Source: an uncultured Dehalococcoidia bacterium (GTDB lineage Bacteria > Chloroflexota > Dehalococcoidia > Lucifugimonadales > UBA1123). From it: a stretch of 64,000 nucleotides of DNA. The stretch lies in NCBI GenBank assembly GCA_958296105.1, contig OY282441.1, positions 341,800-405,799 of the forward strand, read 5' to 3'. Every line of letters starts with the position of its first letter. Position 1 is the stretch's first letter. A model generated the notes under the pieces. The model saw nothing but the letters and a program-made list of their open reading frames with translations, did not search any database and had not been told where the DNA came from. Below, in pieces: positions 12,985 through 21,824 of this stretch. Made by a program: the position numbers and the translations under genes.

Positions 12985-14232
12985 CTAACGATACAGCAGC
13001 GCGCCCACTATGGAAACCACCGAGCCGTTCGCGCTGTCGGCGGGGCATTGGTCATAGCCCATATGCGCCCCGGCCGCGCCCTCCAGCGCGCGCAGCATCA
13101 GATATATGGGAGGAAGCCCGCATATCTTCCTGCGGTCGGACTCCGCGCGCGACAGCGCCAAGAATTCGTCCGCGTCCCCCGAGCATATCGCCCGTATCGA
13201 AGCCGCGTCCTCGGTTCGCAGCCCAGACTTTGCCGCCTCGTCCAGCGCGCGCTCGTCTCCGAACGCAGGCCCCACGTGCGCCAGATCGCCCGCCGCCACG
13301 ATCAGCGTCCGCCGCCGCCTCGCCACGTGCGCCACTATCTCCGCAGCCTCCATCATGCGCGAATCCTCGTCGGGCAGCGCGTCCCCGTTCGTGAACTCGT
13401 GGAACGAGCCGCAAAGTATGGGAACCACGCCGATATCCATATCTCGCGTGAAGTGGTGCAGCCAGACGAGCGCCAGCTCGATGGAGTGTTCGTTCACGTG
13501 GTGCAGCTCCTCCTCGAACGCCTCGCGTCCCAGCGAGCGCGCCAGCCTGTCCACCACGTCCGCGTCCGTGCGCAGAGCGCCGTAGGGCGTGGCGTAGCTC
13601 TGGCGCGTCAGCGTAATCCTCCCCAGCCCGCCGCTGTGGTCCGTCCCCAGAACGATCGCCAGCTCCACGTCGGACAGATCCGGCTCTGCCTGCTGCCACA
13701 GCTTGGCGTAAGTCGCGTGGCCTCGCTCGAAGTCTATGTGAGGACACACCATACCCACCAGATCGCCCCCCGGGCTCGGCGCGGACGACTCCGCCGGAAA
13801 CCTGCGCCCCCAGTCGTCTATCGCCGAAGCCAGCGCATGAGCCGCGCGCGGATACACGGCGCCCGCGTGCGCCGGCCGCCTGAATTCCAGCCCGCGATAC
13901 TCGTCCAGCGCGCGCCTGTGGGCGCGGCGGTACTCGCCGTTCTCGATCATCAGCGCCTTGTCCAGCTGTCCGACCAGCGAGCGAACGTTCGCCTCCGTCA
14001 GCGACAGTCCGAACCTCAGCGCCGCGCCCGACCTGATCTCCGCGAGGCTCCTCGTTCCGTCCAGCAGCGCCAGCAGCGGAGCCACGGCCTCCGGAGCCAT
14101 GATCGTCATGTCCGACAGCGCCATCGGGTCACGCAGATGAAGGAAGCGCTGCCCCATATGCTCGACCCACATCGGCTCGACCATCCGCAGCTTTGGTCGC
14201 TCTGGCAAATTCATAAACTCGTTGTCAGCCAT
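12985..14232 (-). CDS. AmmeMemoRadiSam system protein B-like (MEMO1 family) with N-terminal extension
   Basis: Residues from about 120 to the end match the MEMO family: AHAGAVYPR, VCPHIDFERG, LGTDHSGG, HVNEHSIELALVWL and AGDLAHVGPAFG. These keep the His/Asp/Cys-type pocket of that family, which resembles extradiol dioxygenases. The first 120 residues form a separate small helical domain with MAPEAVAPLLALLDGTRS, similar in feel to PqqD/winged-helix modules. In many genomes MEMO pairs with AMMECR1 and a radical SAM protein; neither is seen here. The ATG at 14232 is preceded by GGAG; a GTG at 14268 would add 12 residues. The function of the family in bacteria is poorly known. Confidence 0.8.
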   Translation of the reverse strand: MADNEFMNLPERPKLRMVEPMWVEHMGQRFLHLRDPMALSDMTIMAPEAVAPLLALLDGTRSLAEIRSGAALRFGLSLTEANVRSLVGQLDKALMIENGEYRRAHRRALDEYRGLEFRRPAHAGAVYPRAAHALASAIDDWGRRFPAESSAPSPGGDLVGMVCPHIDFERGHATYAKLWQQAEPDLSDVELAIVLGTDHSGGLGRITLTRQSYATPYGALRTDADVVDRLARSLGREAFEEELHHVNEHSIELALVWLHHFTRDMDIGVVPILCGSFHEFTNGDALPDEDSRMMEAAEIVAHVARRRRTLIVAAGDLAHVGPAFGDERALDEAAKSGLRTEDAASIRAICSGDADEFLALSRAESDRRKICGLPPIYLMLRALEGAAGAHMGYDQCPADSANGSVVSIVGALLYR

Positions 14233-14478
14233 GCCGCTCCGCTCCAACAGCGTTCCGACATGATACACGCCTCCGCCCCGTTCTCACCAGTCTTCTCAGC
14301 GCATTGGCAGGGCAGGGGACGCGGCGGCGGCAGTCTGCGCTTCCGGCGCGATTGGCTGGCAGGGGCATCGACCCATGCCGTCAGCCCGTGAGCGGAGGGA
14401 CCCTGAAGGGAGTGACAGGATTCACCGCTCGCGCCGCCCGACCGCGCCAAATCCGCCAAAGTTGGCGCGCCGCGCGCG

Positions 14479-14507
14479 TTAAGCGAGAGGGCGCGCTGTG
14501 CTACAAT
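14479..14507 (+). promoter_or_regulatory. candidate promoter of prs
   Basis: TTAAGC, a 17-bp spacer and TACAAT lie about 50 bp upstream of the prs GTG start, in the 322-bp divergent spacer between the MEMO-like gene and prs. The -35 is a weak match. The rest of 14233-14554 shows no gene or clear repeat. Confidence 0.35.
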
Positions 14508-14554
14508 TTCTTGGCTTCGCTGAGCCGACGTCTCACCCACAAGGAGGGTACGCA

Positions 14555-15520
14555 GTGCCGATTGCAGAAGACCTCAAGGTATTCACAGGCAACGCCCACC
14601 CGAAGCTGTCCCGCGACATCTGCCAGTATCTGGGCATTCAGCCCGGCAGAATGGAAGTGTTCAAGTTCGCCAACGACAACACGTTCGTCAAGATACTCGA
14701 AAACGTGCGCGAGCGCGACGTATTCATAGTCCAGCCCTTCAGCTCGCCGGTCAACGACCACATCATGGAGCTGCTCATAATGCTCGATACGGCCAAGAGG
14801 GCGTCGGCAGGCCGCATAACAGCGGTGCTGCCGTACTACGCCTACGGGCGCAGCGACAAGAAAGATCAGCCCCGCGTTCCAATCACCGCCAGGCTCGTCG
14901 CCTCCATGATAGAGGTGGCGGGAGCCAACCGAGTACTCACGCTCGACCTGCACGCCGGCCAGATACAGGGCTTCTTCAACATCCCCGTAGACGAGCTTAC
15001 TGCGATACCGATGCTTGCGCGCCACTTCACCAACGGCGAGGACGTGGTTGTGGCCGCCACAGACGTGGGAGGCGCGAAGAGGGCGCGCGAGACCGCCGAC
15101 ATCATCGGGGCAGACATAGCCATCGTCCACAAGCGGCGCATGGGCAACACCGACAGAGTCGTCGCCGAAGAGGTGATCGGACAGGTCGGCGGCAAGAAGG
15201 CCGTCATCGTCGATGACGAGGTGACCACCGGAGGCACAGTCATAGCCGCCGCCAACGCCCTGATGCACAACGGCGCGGAGCAGGTGTACTGCGCCGCCAC
15301 GCACGGCGTCCTGTGCGCCGATGCGCCCAGCCTCATCCAGAGCAGCCCCATCATCCAAATGGCGGTCACAGACTCGCTCCCCATCGACCGCCGAAAGCTC
15401 GGCTCCAAGACTCGCGTAATCTCGGTTGCCGCCATTCTGGGCGAAGCCATCCATCGCATACACAGCGGCCTGTCCATCGGCGCAATGTTCGAGGGCGCCA
15501 CGCCCGCGATCAGCTTGTGA
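14555..15520 (+). CDS. prs: ribose-phosphate pyrophosphokinase
   Basis: A 321-residue PRPP synthetase. It transfers pyrophosphate from ATP to ribose 5-phosphate, feeding purine, pyrimidine, His and Trp synthesis. Motifs include VFTGNAHPKLS near residue 8, YYAYGRSDKKDQPRVPIT near 90, LDLHAGQIQGFF near 130 and the PRPP loop VIVDDEVTTGGT near 215. The start is the GTG at 14555, with AAGGAGGG 6 nt upstream; an upstream ATG at 14498 lies before the ribosome-binding site. A gene for an NYN-type RNase begins 29 bp downstream. Confidence 0.95.
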   Translation: MPIAEDLKVFTGNAHPKLSRDICQYLGIQPGRMEVFKFANDNTFVKILENVRERDVFIVQPFSSPVNDHIMELLIMLDTAKRASAGRITAVLPYYAYGRSDKKDQPRVPITARLVASMIEVAGANRVLTLDLHAGQIQGFFNIPVDELTAIPMLARHFTNGEDVVVAATDVGGAKRARETADIIGADIAIVHKRRMGNTDRVVAEEVIGQVGGKKAVIVDDEVTTGGTVIAAANALMHNGAEQVYCAATHGVLCADAPSLIQSSPIIQMAVTDSLPIDRRKLGSKTRVISVAAILGEAIHRIHSGLSIGAMFEGATPAISL

Positions 15521-15549
15521 ATCATATCGCAAAATGGTAGAATCGAAGC

Positions 15550-16431
15550 ATGGTGAATTCAGATAATCCCAACGAACCAAGCACCGGAATCTATGCCGAC
15601 ATCCAGAATCTTCAGGAGATAGCGCGCAACGTTCTCTTGGCGCTCGTCCGCCGCTGGCCTGAGCAGATGCCGCGGCCGAGCAGGCTGAACCTGTACGTCA
15701 GGGCAGACCACTCTCATCTGTGGCGCGTATGGGCAACGGACGCCTTCCCTGAGATCGAAGTCACGGTCAAGGGCGTCCAGCACTACAGCCTAGCCGCCAC
15801 CAAGAACGCCGCGGACATGGCAATCGCGGTGGACGCCATCAGCGACTTCAACCACCAGCGCGTCAGCCACGTCTCCGTCATAAGCGACGACAGCGACTTC
15901 ATCTCCCTCTACGCCAAGCTCGCGGACGAGGTGAAGCAGCGCGAGACCTACAGCAGGGGAGACCCCGTACCATTCCTATGGGTTCTCACCGACCGCATAG
16001 ATACCAAGTCAACGCTGCTCCAGCAGTTCTTCCCCGAAAAGTACGTCTACATAGTCGACCGGTTCGCCCCGCTCTACGATGACGAACCGGGTGGAGACGA
16101 TGACAGGGACGCCAGAGACGAGGCAGACAGCCCGCCGCCGCCGCTCATTCCCATCTCTCAGCGAGACATGTCGGAGACTGAGCGCATAGCCCTTCAGCTC
16201 ATTCGAGACATGCCCGTGGGCAAGTTCAAGAGCACCGAGTGCCAGGGCATAATCAAGGAAAATTTCCCCGGGCACCAGCTATCCGCCGCAGACGGCCCCG
16301 CATTCGGGATCACCTTCAGAAGGGACGTCCTCCCATACATGGAAAAGCGCGGCGTGCGCGAGATCGGCAACCAGAAGCCCCGCCAGTACGAGATGACACT
16401 GGAAGCCAAACGCTCACTGGCGCGCTTCTAG
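15550..16431 (+). CDS. NYN domain-containing protein (PIN-like RNase)
   Basis: A 293-residue protein. Residues 10-170 match the NYN fold: an acidic first strand (GIYADIQNLQ), KNAADMAIAVDAI near 90 and SVISDDSDFISLY near 112. These give the Asp cluster typical of PIN/NYN nucleases. An acidic linker with DDDRDARDEAD follows. The C-terminal 90 residues look like a winged-helix/LOTUS-type RNA-binding module. It probably cleaves or processes RNA, with an unknown target. It lies 29 bp after prs, perhaps in the same transcript, although TAGAAT just upstream could be an internal -10. Confidence 0.8.
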   Translation: MVNSDNPNEPSTGIYADIQNLQEIARNVLLALVRRWPEQMPRPSRLNLYVRADHSHLWRVWATDAFPEIEVTVKGVQHYSLAATKNAADMAIAVDAISDFNHQRVSHVSVISDDSDFISLYAKLADEVKQRETYSRGDPVPFLWVLTDRIDTKSTLLQQFFPEKYVYIVDRFAPLYDDEPGGDDDRDARDEADSPPPPLIPISQRDMSETERIALQLIRDMPVGKFKSTECQGIIKENFPGHQLSAADGPAFGITFRRDVLPYMEKRGVREIGNQKPRQYEMTLEAKRSLARF

Positions 16432-16520
16432 CCCTTTCCGCCTCTCCTTAGACGAGTTGGGCGATGGTGGGCAAATGCGCGAGCTGGCCCGAATGCCAGC
16501 CGGCAGATTCCCCGTTCCCT

Positions 16521-16626
16521 GATGGGCGAGCGGTGAAATTCCCCACGTCGTCCAACTTTGGACTAAAGGTCAAGACAGACCAAGGCGGCAACCTGACGGG
16601 TGAGGGTGAAATTCCCCACGTCGCCC
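16521..16626. repeat. pair of direct repeats in the NYN/MFS intergenic spacer
   Basis: The 19-bp sequence GGTGAAATTCCCCACGTCG occurs at 16532-16550 and again at 16605-16623, inside roughly 32-bp imperfect repeats 73 bp apart. The spacer lies between two convergent genes and has no other recognisable feature. The origin is unknown. Confidence 0.8.
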
Positions 16627-16630
16627 AGCC

Positions 16631-17734
16631 CTACTCCTGCGCCCTCAATCTGGACGCGAACAGCAGGTATGGGATTGACACCGCCAGCCCCGCCAGCCCC
16701 ATGGCCGCGAGCGCCCAGCTCACAGACGTTACCCCCGCGAACCAACCAACCAGCAGGCTAGACCCCACCACGAACCCTTGACCGATCCTCTGAAGGCTCG
16801 TGACCCGCCCCCTCAGAGCGTCCGGAGTCAGCGTCTGCGTCAGCGTGCCGTTGGTCGTGCGAAACGCCGTCTGGCTTGCGGCAAACAGCGCGATCACCAG
16901 CAAGGCGACGGGCAGCCAAGCGGCTTGCGTCAGCGCGAGCGCGAGCGCAGAGCTGGCTATGGCAGTGATCAGACACACCATCCCCCGCCTTATGAAGAAC
17001 CCGAACGATGCGATGGTCAGCGCCATCAGCAGCCCGCCGAAGCCGTTTATCGCCAGCATGTAGCCGCCAACGTCCGCGCCCCTGCCGAGAATCTCACTCG
17101 TGAACAGCGGCAGCAGGAAGATCACCGGCTGAAGCAGCACGTTCGGCGTCACCGTCAGGCTGATGAGCAGGAACAGCACCCTGTTTCCAGACCAGATATA
17201 GGCGAACCCCTCGGCTAGCTCTCGCCAGAATCCGCCCCCGCGCCGCCCTGCGCCATCCCTGCGAGCCGCCGCGTATGGCGTTCGCATCGGAACGAAGGCA
17301 AGCACCATACCAACGTACAGCAGGGATTCGATGGTGAAATTCCAGAAGAAGCCCAGAGACGCCACCAGAATTCCCCCGACGAAAGGCCCCACCGCCCGAG
17401 TTCCCGGAATGGTCAGAACGTTCGTGGCGTATGCGTTGCCCAGCATGTGCCTCGGAACCGTGTTGGCGATCAGCGCCTGGCGCATCGGCTGGGTTATCGA
17501 CAGACAGCACCCGCTCACCACCGCGTAGGCGAACACGTGCCAGACCTCCACCACGTCCAGCGCCACCAGCCACGCGAACCCGAACGCGAACGCCGCCATG
17601 AAGCACTGGATGGACATGATCAGCTTGCGCCGGTCTACCCTGTCTCCCAGCACCCCGCCTATCGGCCCGATCACCAGCCCGGGCAGCGTGTTCATGCCGC
17701 CCACTCCAACGACCAGCAGCGCGGACGCCTCCAT
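16631..17734 (-). CDS. MFS transporter (DHA3-like), 5' end apparently frameshifted
   Basis: From the first ATG this encodes 367 residues with about eleven hydrophobic helices, including the MFS loop motif GGVLGDRVDRRK near residue 27 and an Arg-Gln-rich central loop. The DHA3-type family normally begins about 50 residues earlier. The same frame is open back to 17893 and encodes a plausible first helix (DYRFLWVGNFF then LLTLGWLVS), but contains no ATG, GTG or TTG. An ATG at 17879 lies in another frame, so an indel near the CCC/CCCC runs at 17861-17875 has probably separated start and body. The substrate is unknown; related proteins export drugs or macrolides. Confidence 0.75.
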   Translation of the reverse strand: MEASALLVVGVGGMNTLPGLVIGPIGGVLGDRVDRRKLIMSIQCFMAAFAFGFAWLVALDVVEVWHVFAYAVVSGCCLSITQPMRQALIANTVPRHMLGNAYATNVLTIPGTRAVGPFVGGILVASLGFFWNFTIESLLYVGMVLAFVPMRTPYAAARRDGAGRRGGGFWRELAEGFAYIWSGNRVLFLLISLTVTPNVLLQPVIFLLPLFTSEILGRGADVGGYMLAINGFGGLLMALTIASFGFFIRRGMVCLITAIASSALALALTQAAWLPVALLVIALFAASQTAFRTTNGTLTQTLTPDALRGRVTSLQRIGQGFVVGSSLLVGWFAGVTSVSWALAAMGLAGLAVSIPYLLFASRLRAQE

Positions 17735-17918
17735 CCCCTGCGTCAGACGACTGACCAGCCAGCCGAGCGTGAGCAGCTGAAGCCAGTGCGCCGTATTGGC
17801 GAAGAAATTTCCGACCCACAGGAACCTGTAATCTCGGTGCGCGATCCACGCATCGAGAGTCCGGGGCCTGGGAAACCATGCTCGTCCCGCTATTTACGAC
17901 GCTCCCAAGAAGTATCCA

Positions 17919-17996
17919 CCCAGAATCATGCAGCAGTCGTTGAAGTACAGATTCGCCCCATCGTTCGAGTACACCCCAGAATCATACAGCAGTCGT
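17919..17996. repeat. 22-bp direct repeat pair
   Basis: CCCAGAATCAT(G/A)CAGCAGTCGT occurs at 17919-17940 and 17975-17996 with one difference, separated by related TCGTT-AGTACA sequence. It lies in the 209-bp spacer (17894-18102) between the divergent MFS gene and the next plus-strand gene. It could be a binding site pair or a local duplication. Confidence 0.75.
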
Positions 17997-18102
17997 CCGA
18001 CATCTGTAACAGCCAGCCATCTTCCGAGAGCCGCTCTTTTGACCAGCCGCTCCGTTTTCAGCGCAGACGCGCAGGCTGTACACTATTTTTCACAATACCC
18101 TC

Positions 18103-18969
18103 ATGTCAAACGCAACTTGGGAGATCCGCCCCATGCTCGACCCAGACACCACTTGGCCGAACTTCAGCGAAGGCGACCTCGACTTCGTCATCGAAAACGT
18201 CGCTCCCGACGCCGCCGACCCTGCCGCCCTCAAGAAACTCGTCTCTCAAGACCCTCAGTTCAGAGATGCCATGGTGGGAGACGACTCTCTGCTGGAGCGA
18301 ATCCTAAACGACGAGGAGATATTCCTGCGCATCTCGCCCGCGCTCTACTTCGAGATACTTCTACGCCGCTCGTACCGCGACCTAGAGACCGCATCGTACA
18401 CTGAGGAGCGCGAGGGTAGGGCGTCGATACCCGTATTCGACACGCCGGACGTGCTGAAGTTTATGAAGCGGCCCGGCGTGATCGAGTATCTCGCGTCCAT
18501 GATGGCGTCCTTCACGCGCATCCACAGCTACGTAGTCCCCGTTCGGGTCAGAAAGGGCATCCGCCGCCGCGTCCGCTACAGCGACATGGACGTAGACAGC
18601 CTCATCCACTTCGCCGCCAGCGCCGACCCCGCCCAGCGCTTCGGATACTACAAGAGAATCGCGGACGTGTGCCTGTTTCTGTCGGGCGTCTTCCCAGACA
18701 GCGCCTCGCGCCGAACTGTCGTGGCAGGCTCGACGCCTGCGGGCAGTCGATGGAGGCTTCGCCGCACCATAGAGGAGTACGAGCGCGAGGGTCGAAGATT
18801 CTACGGACTGGCGCAAGATCACCCCGCAGCCCGCGCATTGGAGCTGTCCGCCGTGTTCGCCACTCTGAGGGAAGACTTCACCTCTGCGCGCAAGCCGCTG
18901 ACGTTCGTGGCAACCAGATTCCTTCACGCCCAGAAGCGCAGGCTCTTCGGGATAGCGCCCGCTTCGTAA
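18103..18969 (+). CDS. conserved hypothetical protein
   Basis: A 288-residue soluble, mostly helical protein. The sequence DEEIFLRISPALYFEILLRR near residue 67, followed by a basic central region (KGIRRRVRYSD near 150), is what I remember from uncharacterised Chloroflexota proteins, but I cannot name a function. No membrane segment, signal peptide or catalytic motif is seen. Two starts are possible, ATG at 18103 or at 18133; I keep the first. A tandem 75-bp repeat begins at its stop codon. Confidence 0.7.
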   Translation: MSNATWEIRPMLDPDTTWPNFSEGDLDFVIENVAPDAADPAALKKLVSQDPQFRDAMVGDDSLLERILNDEEIFLRISPALYFEILLRRSYRDLETASYTEEREGRASIPVFDTPDVLKFMKRPGVIEYLASMMASFTRIHSYVVPVRVRKGIRRRVRYSDMDVDSLIHFAASADPAQRFGYYKRIADVCLFLSGVFPDSASRRTVVAGSTPAGSRWRLRRTIEEYEREGRRFYGLAQDHPAARALELSAVFATLREDFTSARKPLTFVATRFLHAQKRRLFGIAPAS

Positions 18970-19137
18970 CCTGCCCGCGCGCGGCTGGCGAAGGCCCTAG
19001 TGAAGGTCTATGGCCCGAAACAAGATGCGCGTCTTTCGGCGCACCCTGCCCGCGCGCGACTGGCGAAGGCCCTAGTGAAGGTCTATGGCCCGAAACAAGA
19101 TGCGCGTCTTTCGGCGCACCCTGCCCGCGCGCGGCGC
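18970..19137. repeat. 75-bp tandem repeat next to tRNA-Leu
   Basis: Two nearly identical 75-bp units (18970-19044 and 19045-19119) and the first 16 bp or so of a third run directly into the 3' end of tRNA-Leu. Units differ at one or two positions. No spacer pattern is present, so this is not a CRISPR. An expanded attachment-site remnant or simple slippage repeat are both possible. Confidence 0.9.
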
Positions 19138-19225
19138 TGGTGCCCAGGAAGGGACTCGAACCCCCACACCCCGCGAAGGGTAGCGGATTTTAAGTCCGCC
19201 GCGTCTGCCATTTCGCCACCTGGGC
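19138..19225 (-). tRNA. tRNA-Leu (anticodon UAA)
   Basis: A class II tRNA of 88 nt including an encoded CCA at 19138-19140. Acceptor arms GCCCAGG and CCTGGGC pair perfectly. The anticodon stem GCGGA/TCCGC encloses the loop CTTAAAA with anticodon TAA (19190-19192). A long variable arm built on ACCC-TTCG-CGGG and a T arm with GGTTCGAGTCC complete the Leu fold. Confidence 0.96.
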
Positions 19226-19293
19226 TTGTGGTCGCCAATCGCGGCGCGCTTCATTCCGCCGCCCGTCACACGCGCGCGCCGCGAGATTCGCGC

Positions 19294-21333
19294 CTATAAG
19301 AACAGCGGCGCGAAGACCAGCGCGACTATGCTCATCAGCTTGATCAGGATGTTCAGCGCAGGCCCCGAAGTGTCCTTGAACGGATCGCCCACCGTGTCCC
19401 CGACCACCGCCGCCTCGTGCGGAAGCGAGCCTTTTCCGCCATGCGCCCCCGCCTCGATGTACTTCTTCGCGTTGTCCCACGCGCCGCCCGCGTTCGCCAT
19501 CATTATCGCCAGCAGGAAGCCGGACGAGATCGAGCCGATCAGCAGCCCGCCGAGCGCCTCCGCCCCCAGTATCGCGCCTATCGCCACCGGCGCCACTATG
19601 GCAAGCACGCCGGGAAGCACCATCTCTTTCATCGCCCCTCGCGTGCTTATGTCCACCGCGCGCGTGTAGTCCGCCGGAGCGCTGCCCTCGCGCAGTCCCG
19701 GAATCTCGCGGAACTGCCGCCGAACCTCCTCCACCATCGCGCCCGCCGCGCGCCCTACCGCCTGCATCGTCAGCGCGCCGAACAGGAACGGCATCAGCGC
19801 CCCAACCAGAAGGCCCATCAGCACGTTCAGGTCTCTCAGATCGAAGGCGTTCGCCCCAGTCACCGCCGAGTACGCCGCCATCAGCGCCAGCGCGGTCAGC
19901 ACCGCCGACCCGATTGCGAACCCCTTGCCCGTTGCCGCCGTGGTGTTGCCGAGCGAGTCCAGAGCGTCCGTGCGCTCTCTGACGGACGGGTCCAGCCCCG
20001 CCTGCTCCGCTATGCCGCCCGCATTGTCCGCCACGGGCCCGTAGGCGTCCGTAGCCAGCGTGATTCCCAGCGTGGAGAGCATCCCCACAGCCGCCAGCGC
20101 AACCCCGTAGGTACCCGCCAGATCGTTCGCCAGCCACATCGCCACCACGATCACCACCGCCGGAACCAGCGTGCTGACCATTCCCAGCCCAAGCCCGCCG
20201 ATGATCACCGTAGCGGGCCCGGTCAGCGCCTGATCTGCTATGCCCCTCGTGAACTTGTACTCGTAGCTCGTATAGACCTCGGACGACGTGCCGATGATCT
20301 GTCCAGCCACCAGCCCGGTCAGCACCACCCAGAACAGGTTGAAGTTCATATCCAGCAGGATCAGCGCCGCCGCCGTGCCGATCAGCACCAAGACCCCCGC
20401 GCCGAATATGCCTATCCTGAGCGACCACAGCAGCGACCCCATGCTCGCGCCCTCTTTGGTGCGAACCAAGAACGTGCCTATGATAGAAGCGAATATGCCA
20501 ATCGTGGCGATCAGCATGGGAAGAACGAGTATGTTCGCGTCGAACTCTCCCGGCTGCACTATCCCCAGCGCGGCGACGCCCGCCACGCCCAGCGCGATCG
20601 TGGCGATGATCGAGCCTGTGTAACTCTCGAACAGGTCCGCCCCCATACCCGCCACGTCGCCCACGTTGTCGCCCACGTTGTCGGCGACGGTGGCGGGATT
20701 GCGCGGGTCGTCCTCGTCCAGACCCTCCTCGATCTTGCCCACCAGATCGGCGCCAACGTCGGCCGCCTTCGTGTATATCCCGCCGCCCACTCTGGCGAAC
20801 AGCGCGATGGAAGACGCCCCGAAGCCGAAGCCCGCTACCACGCTTATGTCCTGAAATATCAGGTACACGGCGCAGAGGCCGATCAGCCCGATTCCGACCA
20901 CGCTCGCGCCCATCACCGTGCCGGAGCTGAACGCGATCCTCAGCGCCGAGTTCAGCCCTATCTGCGCCTGAACAGTCGTGCGCGTGTTCGCGCGCACCGC
21001 TATGCTCATGCCGATGAACCCCGCCAGCCCGGAGCCTATGGCGCCCACCAGATACGAGAGCGCGGTGGCGGGAACGCCGCTCGCCTCTCTGTCTATCTTG
21101 TTCAGCACGTCGTAGTCGATGAACACCGCAAGGACGATGAACACCGCGAGAACGAACACCGCCAGCAGGCGATACTCGCGCGAGAGAAAAGCCATCGCCC
21201 CCTCTCGAATGGCGTTTCCTATGAAGCGCACCTCTTCGCTGCCCTCGTCCGATCTGAGAATGCGCATCGTGAGGATAGCCGAGAACCCGAGCGCCACCAC
21301 CCCGGCCGCGATCGCCATTAGCAGTATAATCAC
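19294..21333 (-). CDS. hppA: membrane-bound ion-pumping pyrophosphatase, K+-dependent type
   Basis: About 679 residues and some 16 hydrophobic helices: an integral membrane PPase that couples PPi hydrolysis to H+ or Na+ export. Catalytic motifs are [12 protein letters not shown] near residue 185, the twin [21 protein letters not shown] segment and, near the end, [12 protein letters not shown] and [14 protein letters not shown]. The [16 protein letters not shown] segment has Ala and Gly where K+-independent enzymes have Lys and Thr, so this is the K+-dependent class. I choose the GTG at 21333, with GGAGG 6 nt upstream; a TTG at 21348 precedes the ribosome-binding site. A hairpin with a T-run lies just upstream of the Shine-Dalgarno. 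The pumped ion cannot be decided by eye. Confidence 0.94.
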   Translation of the reverse strand: MIILLMAIAAGVVALGFSAILTMRILRSDEGSEEVRFIGNAIREGAMAFLSREYRLLAVFVLAVFIVLAVFIDYDVLNKIDREASGVPATALSYLVGAIGSGLAGFIGMSIAVRANTRTTVQAQIGLNSALRIAFSSGTVMGASVVGIGLIGLCAVYLIFQDISVVAGFGFGASSIALFARVGGGIYTKAADVGADLVGKIEEGLDEDDPRNPATVADNVGDNVGDVAGMGADLFESYTGSIIATIALGVAGVAALGIVQPGEFDANILVLPMLIATIGIFASIIGTFLVRTKEGASMGSLLWSLRIGIFGAGVLVLIGTAAALILLDMNFNLFWVVLTGLVAGQIIGTSSEVYTSYEYKFTRGIADQALTGPATVIIGGLGLGMVSTLVPAVVIVVAMWLANDLAGTYGVALAAVGMLSTLGITLATDAYGPVADNAGGIAEQAGLDPSVRERTDALDSLGNTTAATGKGFAIGSAVLTALALMAAYSAVTGANAFDLRDLNVLMGLLVGALMPFLFGALTMQAVGRAAGAMVEEVRRQFREIPGLREGSAPADYTRAVDISTRGAMKEMVLPGVLAIVAPVAIGAILGAEALGGLLIGSISSGFLLAIMMANAGGAWDNAKKYIEAGAHGGKGSLPHEAAVVGDTVGDPFKDTSGPALNILIKLMSIVALVFAPLFL

Positions 21334-21342
21334 TTCACGCCT

Positions 21343-21375
21343 CCACAAAAACAGCCTCCCAAAACACCGGGAGGC
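21343..21375 (-). terminator. hairpin plus T-run in the hppA leader (attenuator-like)
   Basis: On the minus strand, GCCTCCC (21369-21375), an 8-nt loop and GGGAGGC (21354-21360) form a perfect 7-bp stem followed by TGTTTTTG. The T-run ends next to the GGAGG ribosome-binding site of hppA. As an intrinsic terminator it would stop transcription just before the gene, so it may be an attenuator or the end of an upstream transcript. Confidence 0.5.
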
Positions 21376-21499
21376 CGCAAGTCGTCAGATACTCATTTCG
21401 TCGAAAACCTACCACAGACAGACCGATCCGGTCAAGACGCGCCGCCAATGGCATTCTCAGCGCGCGCTGGTTCTATAAGCTCGCATTGCCCATATATAG

Positions 21500-21680
21500 A
21501 AGAGCAGCCAGTTTAGAACAGCGCCCAGCGAACCCCTCTCCCTGTTGGAACAGCGCCCAGCGAATCCCCTCTCCCTTGACGTGAGAGGGCTAGGGTGAGG
21601 GTGAACACCTTCAGCGGACTGACCGAAAACTCCGAACTCTCTTGACGTGAGAGGGCTAAGGTGAGGGTGAACATGAAACC
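21500..21680. repeat. interspersed palindromic repeat cluster
   Basis: Repeated CCCTCTCCCTTGACGTGAGAGGG-type palindromes followed by GCTAGGGTGAGGGTGAAC occur at about 21530-21605 and 21638-21672. They share the core CTCTC-TTGA-GAGAG with copies at 29345-29545. The rest of 21376-21722 shows nothing else I can identify. Confidence 0.6.
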
Positions 21681-21722
21681 GCCATTTCACACCACATCCC
21701 AAGAATACCCCGCTTCATCATA

Positions 21723-21750
21723 TTGACATTGTACCCCATATCCATATCAT
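21723..21750 (+). promoter_or_regulatory. candidate promoter of the TolB-like lipoprotein gene
   Basis: A perfect -35 TTGACA (21723-21728), a 16-bp spacer and TATCAT (21745-21750, five of six matches) lie about 75 bp before the chosen GTG start. The upstream in-frame TTG that would lengthen the protein is part of this -35 box, which argues for the downstream start. Confidence 0.6.
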
Positions 21751-21824
21751 CTAATGGTCGGCAGACCCTTGGTTTCCCCCTTGCGCTGCCATCACGCCGC
21801 AAACGAAAGAGGAGCTTCGGCAAC

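Noticed and set aside
18970..19137. CRISPR-like array
   Set aside because: The units are contiguous with no unique spacers, and no cas gene is present in the window.
19000..19299. ORFs through the 75-bp repeat and tRNA-Leu
   Set aside because: They arise from the tandem repeat and run across the tRNA gene, so they are not proteins.
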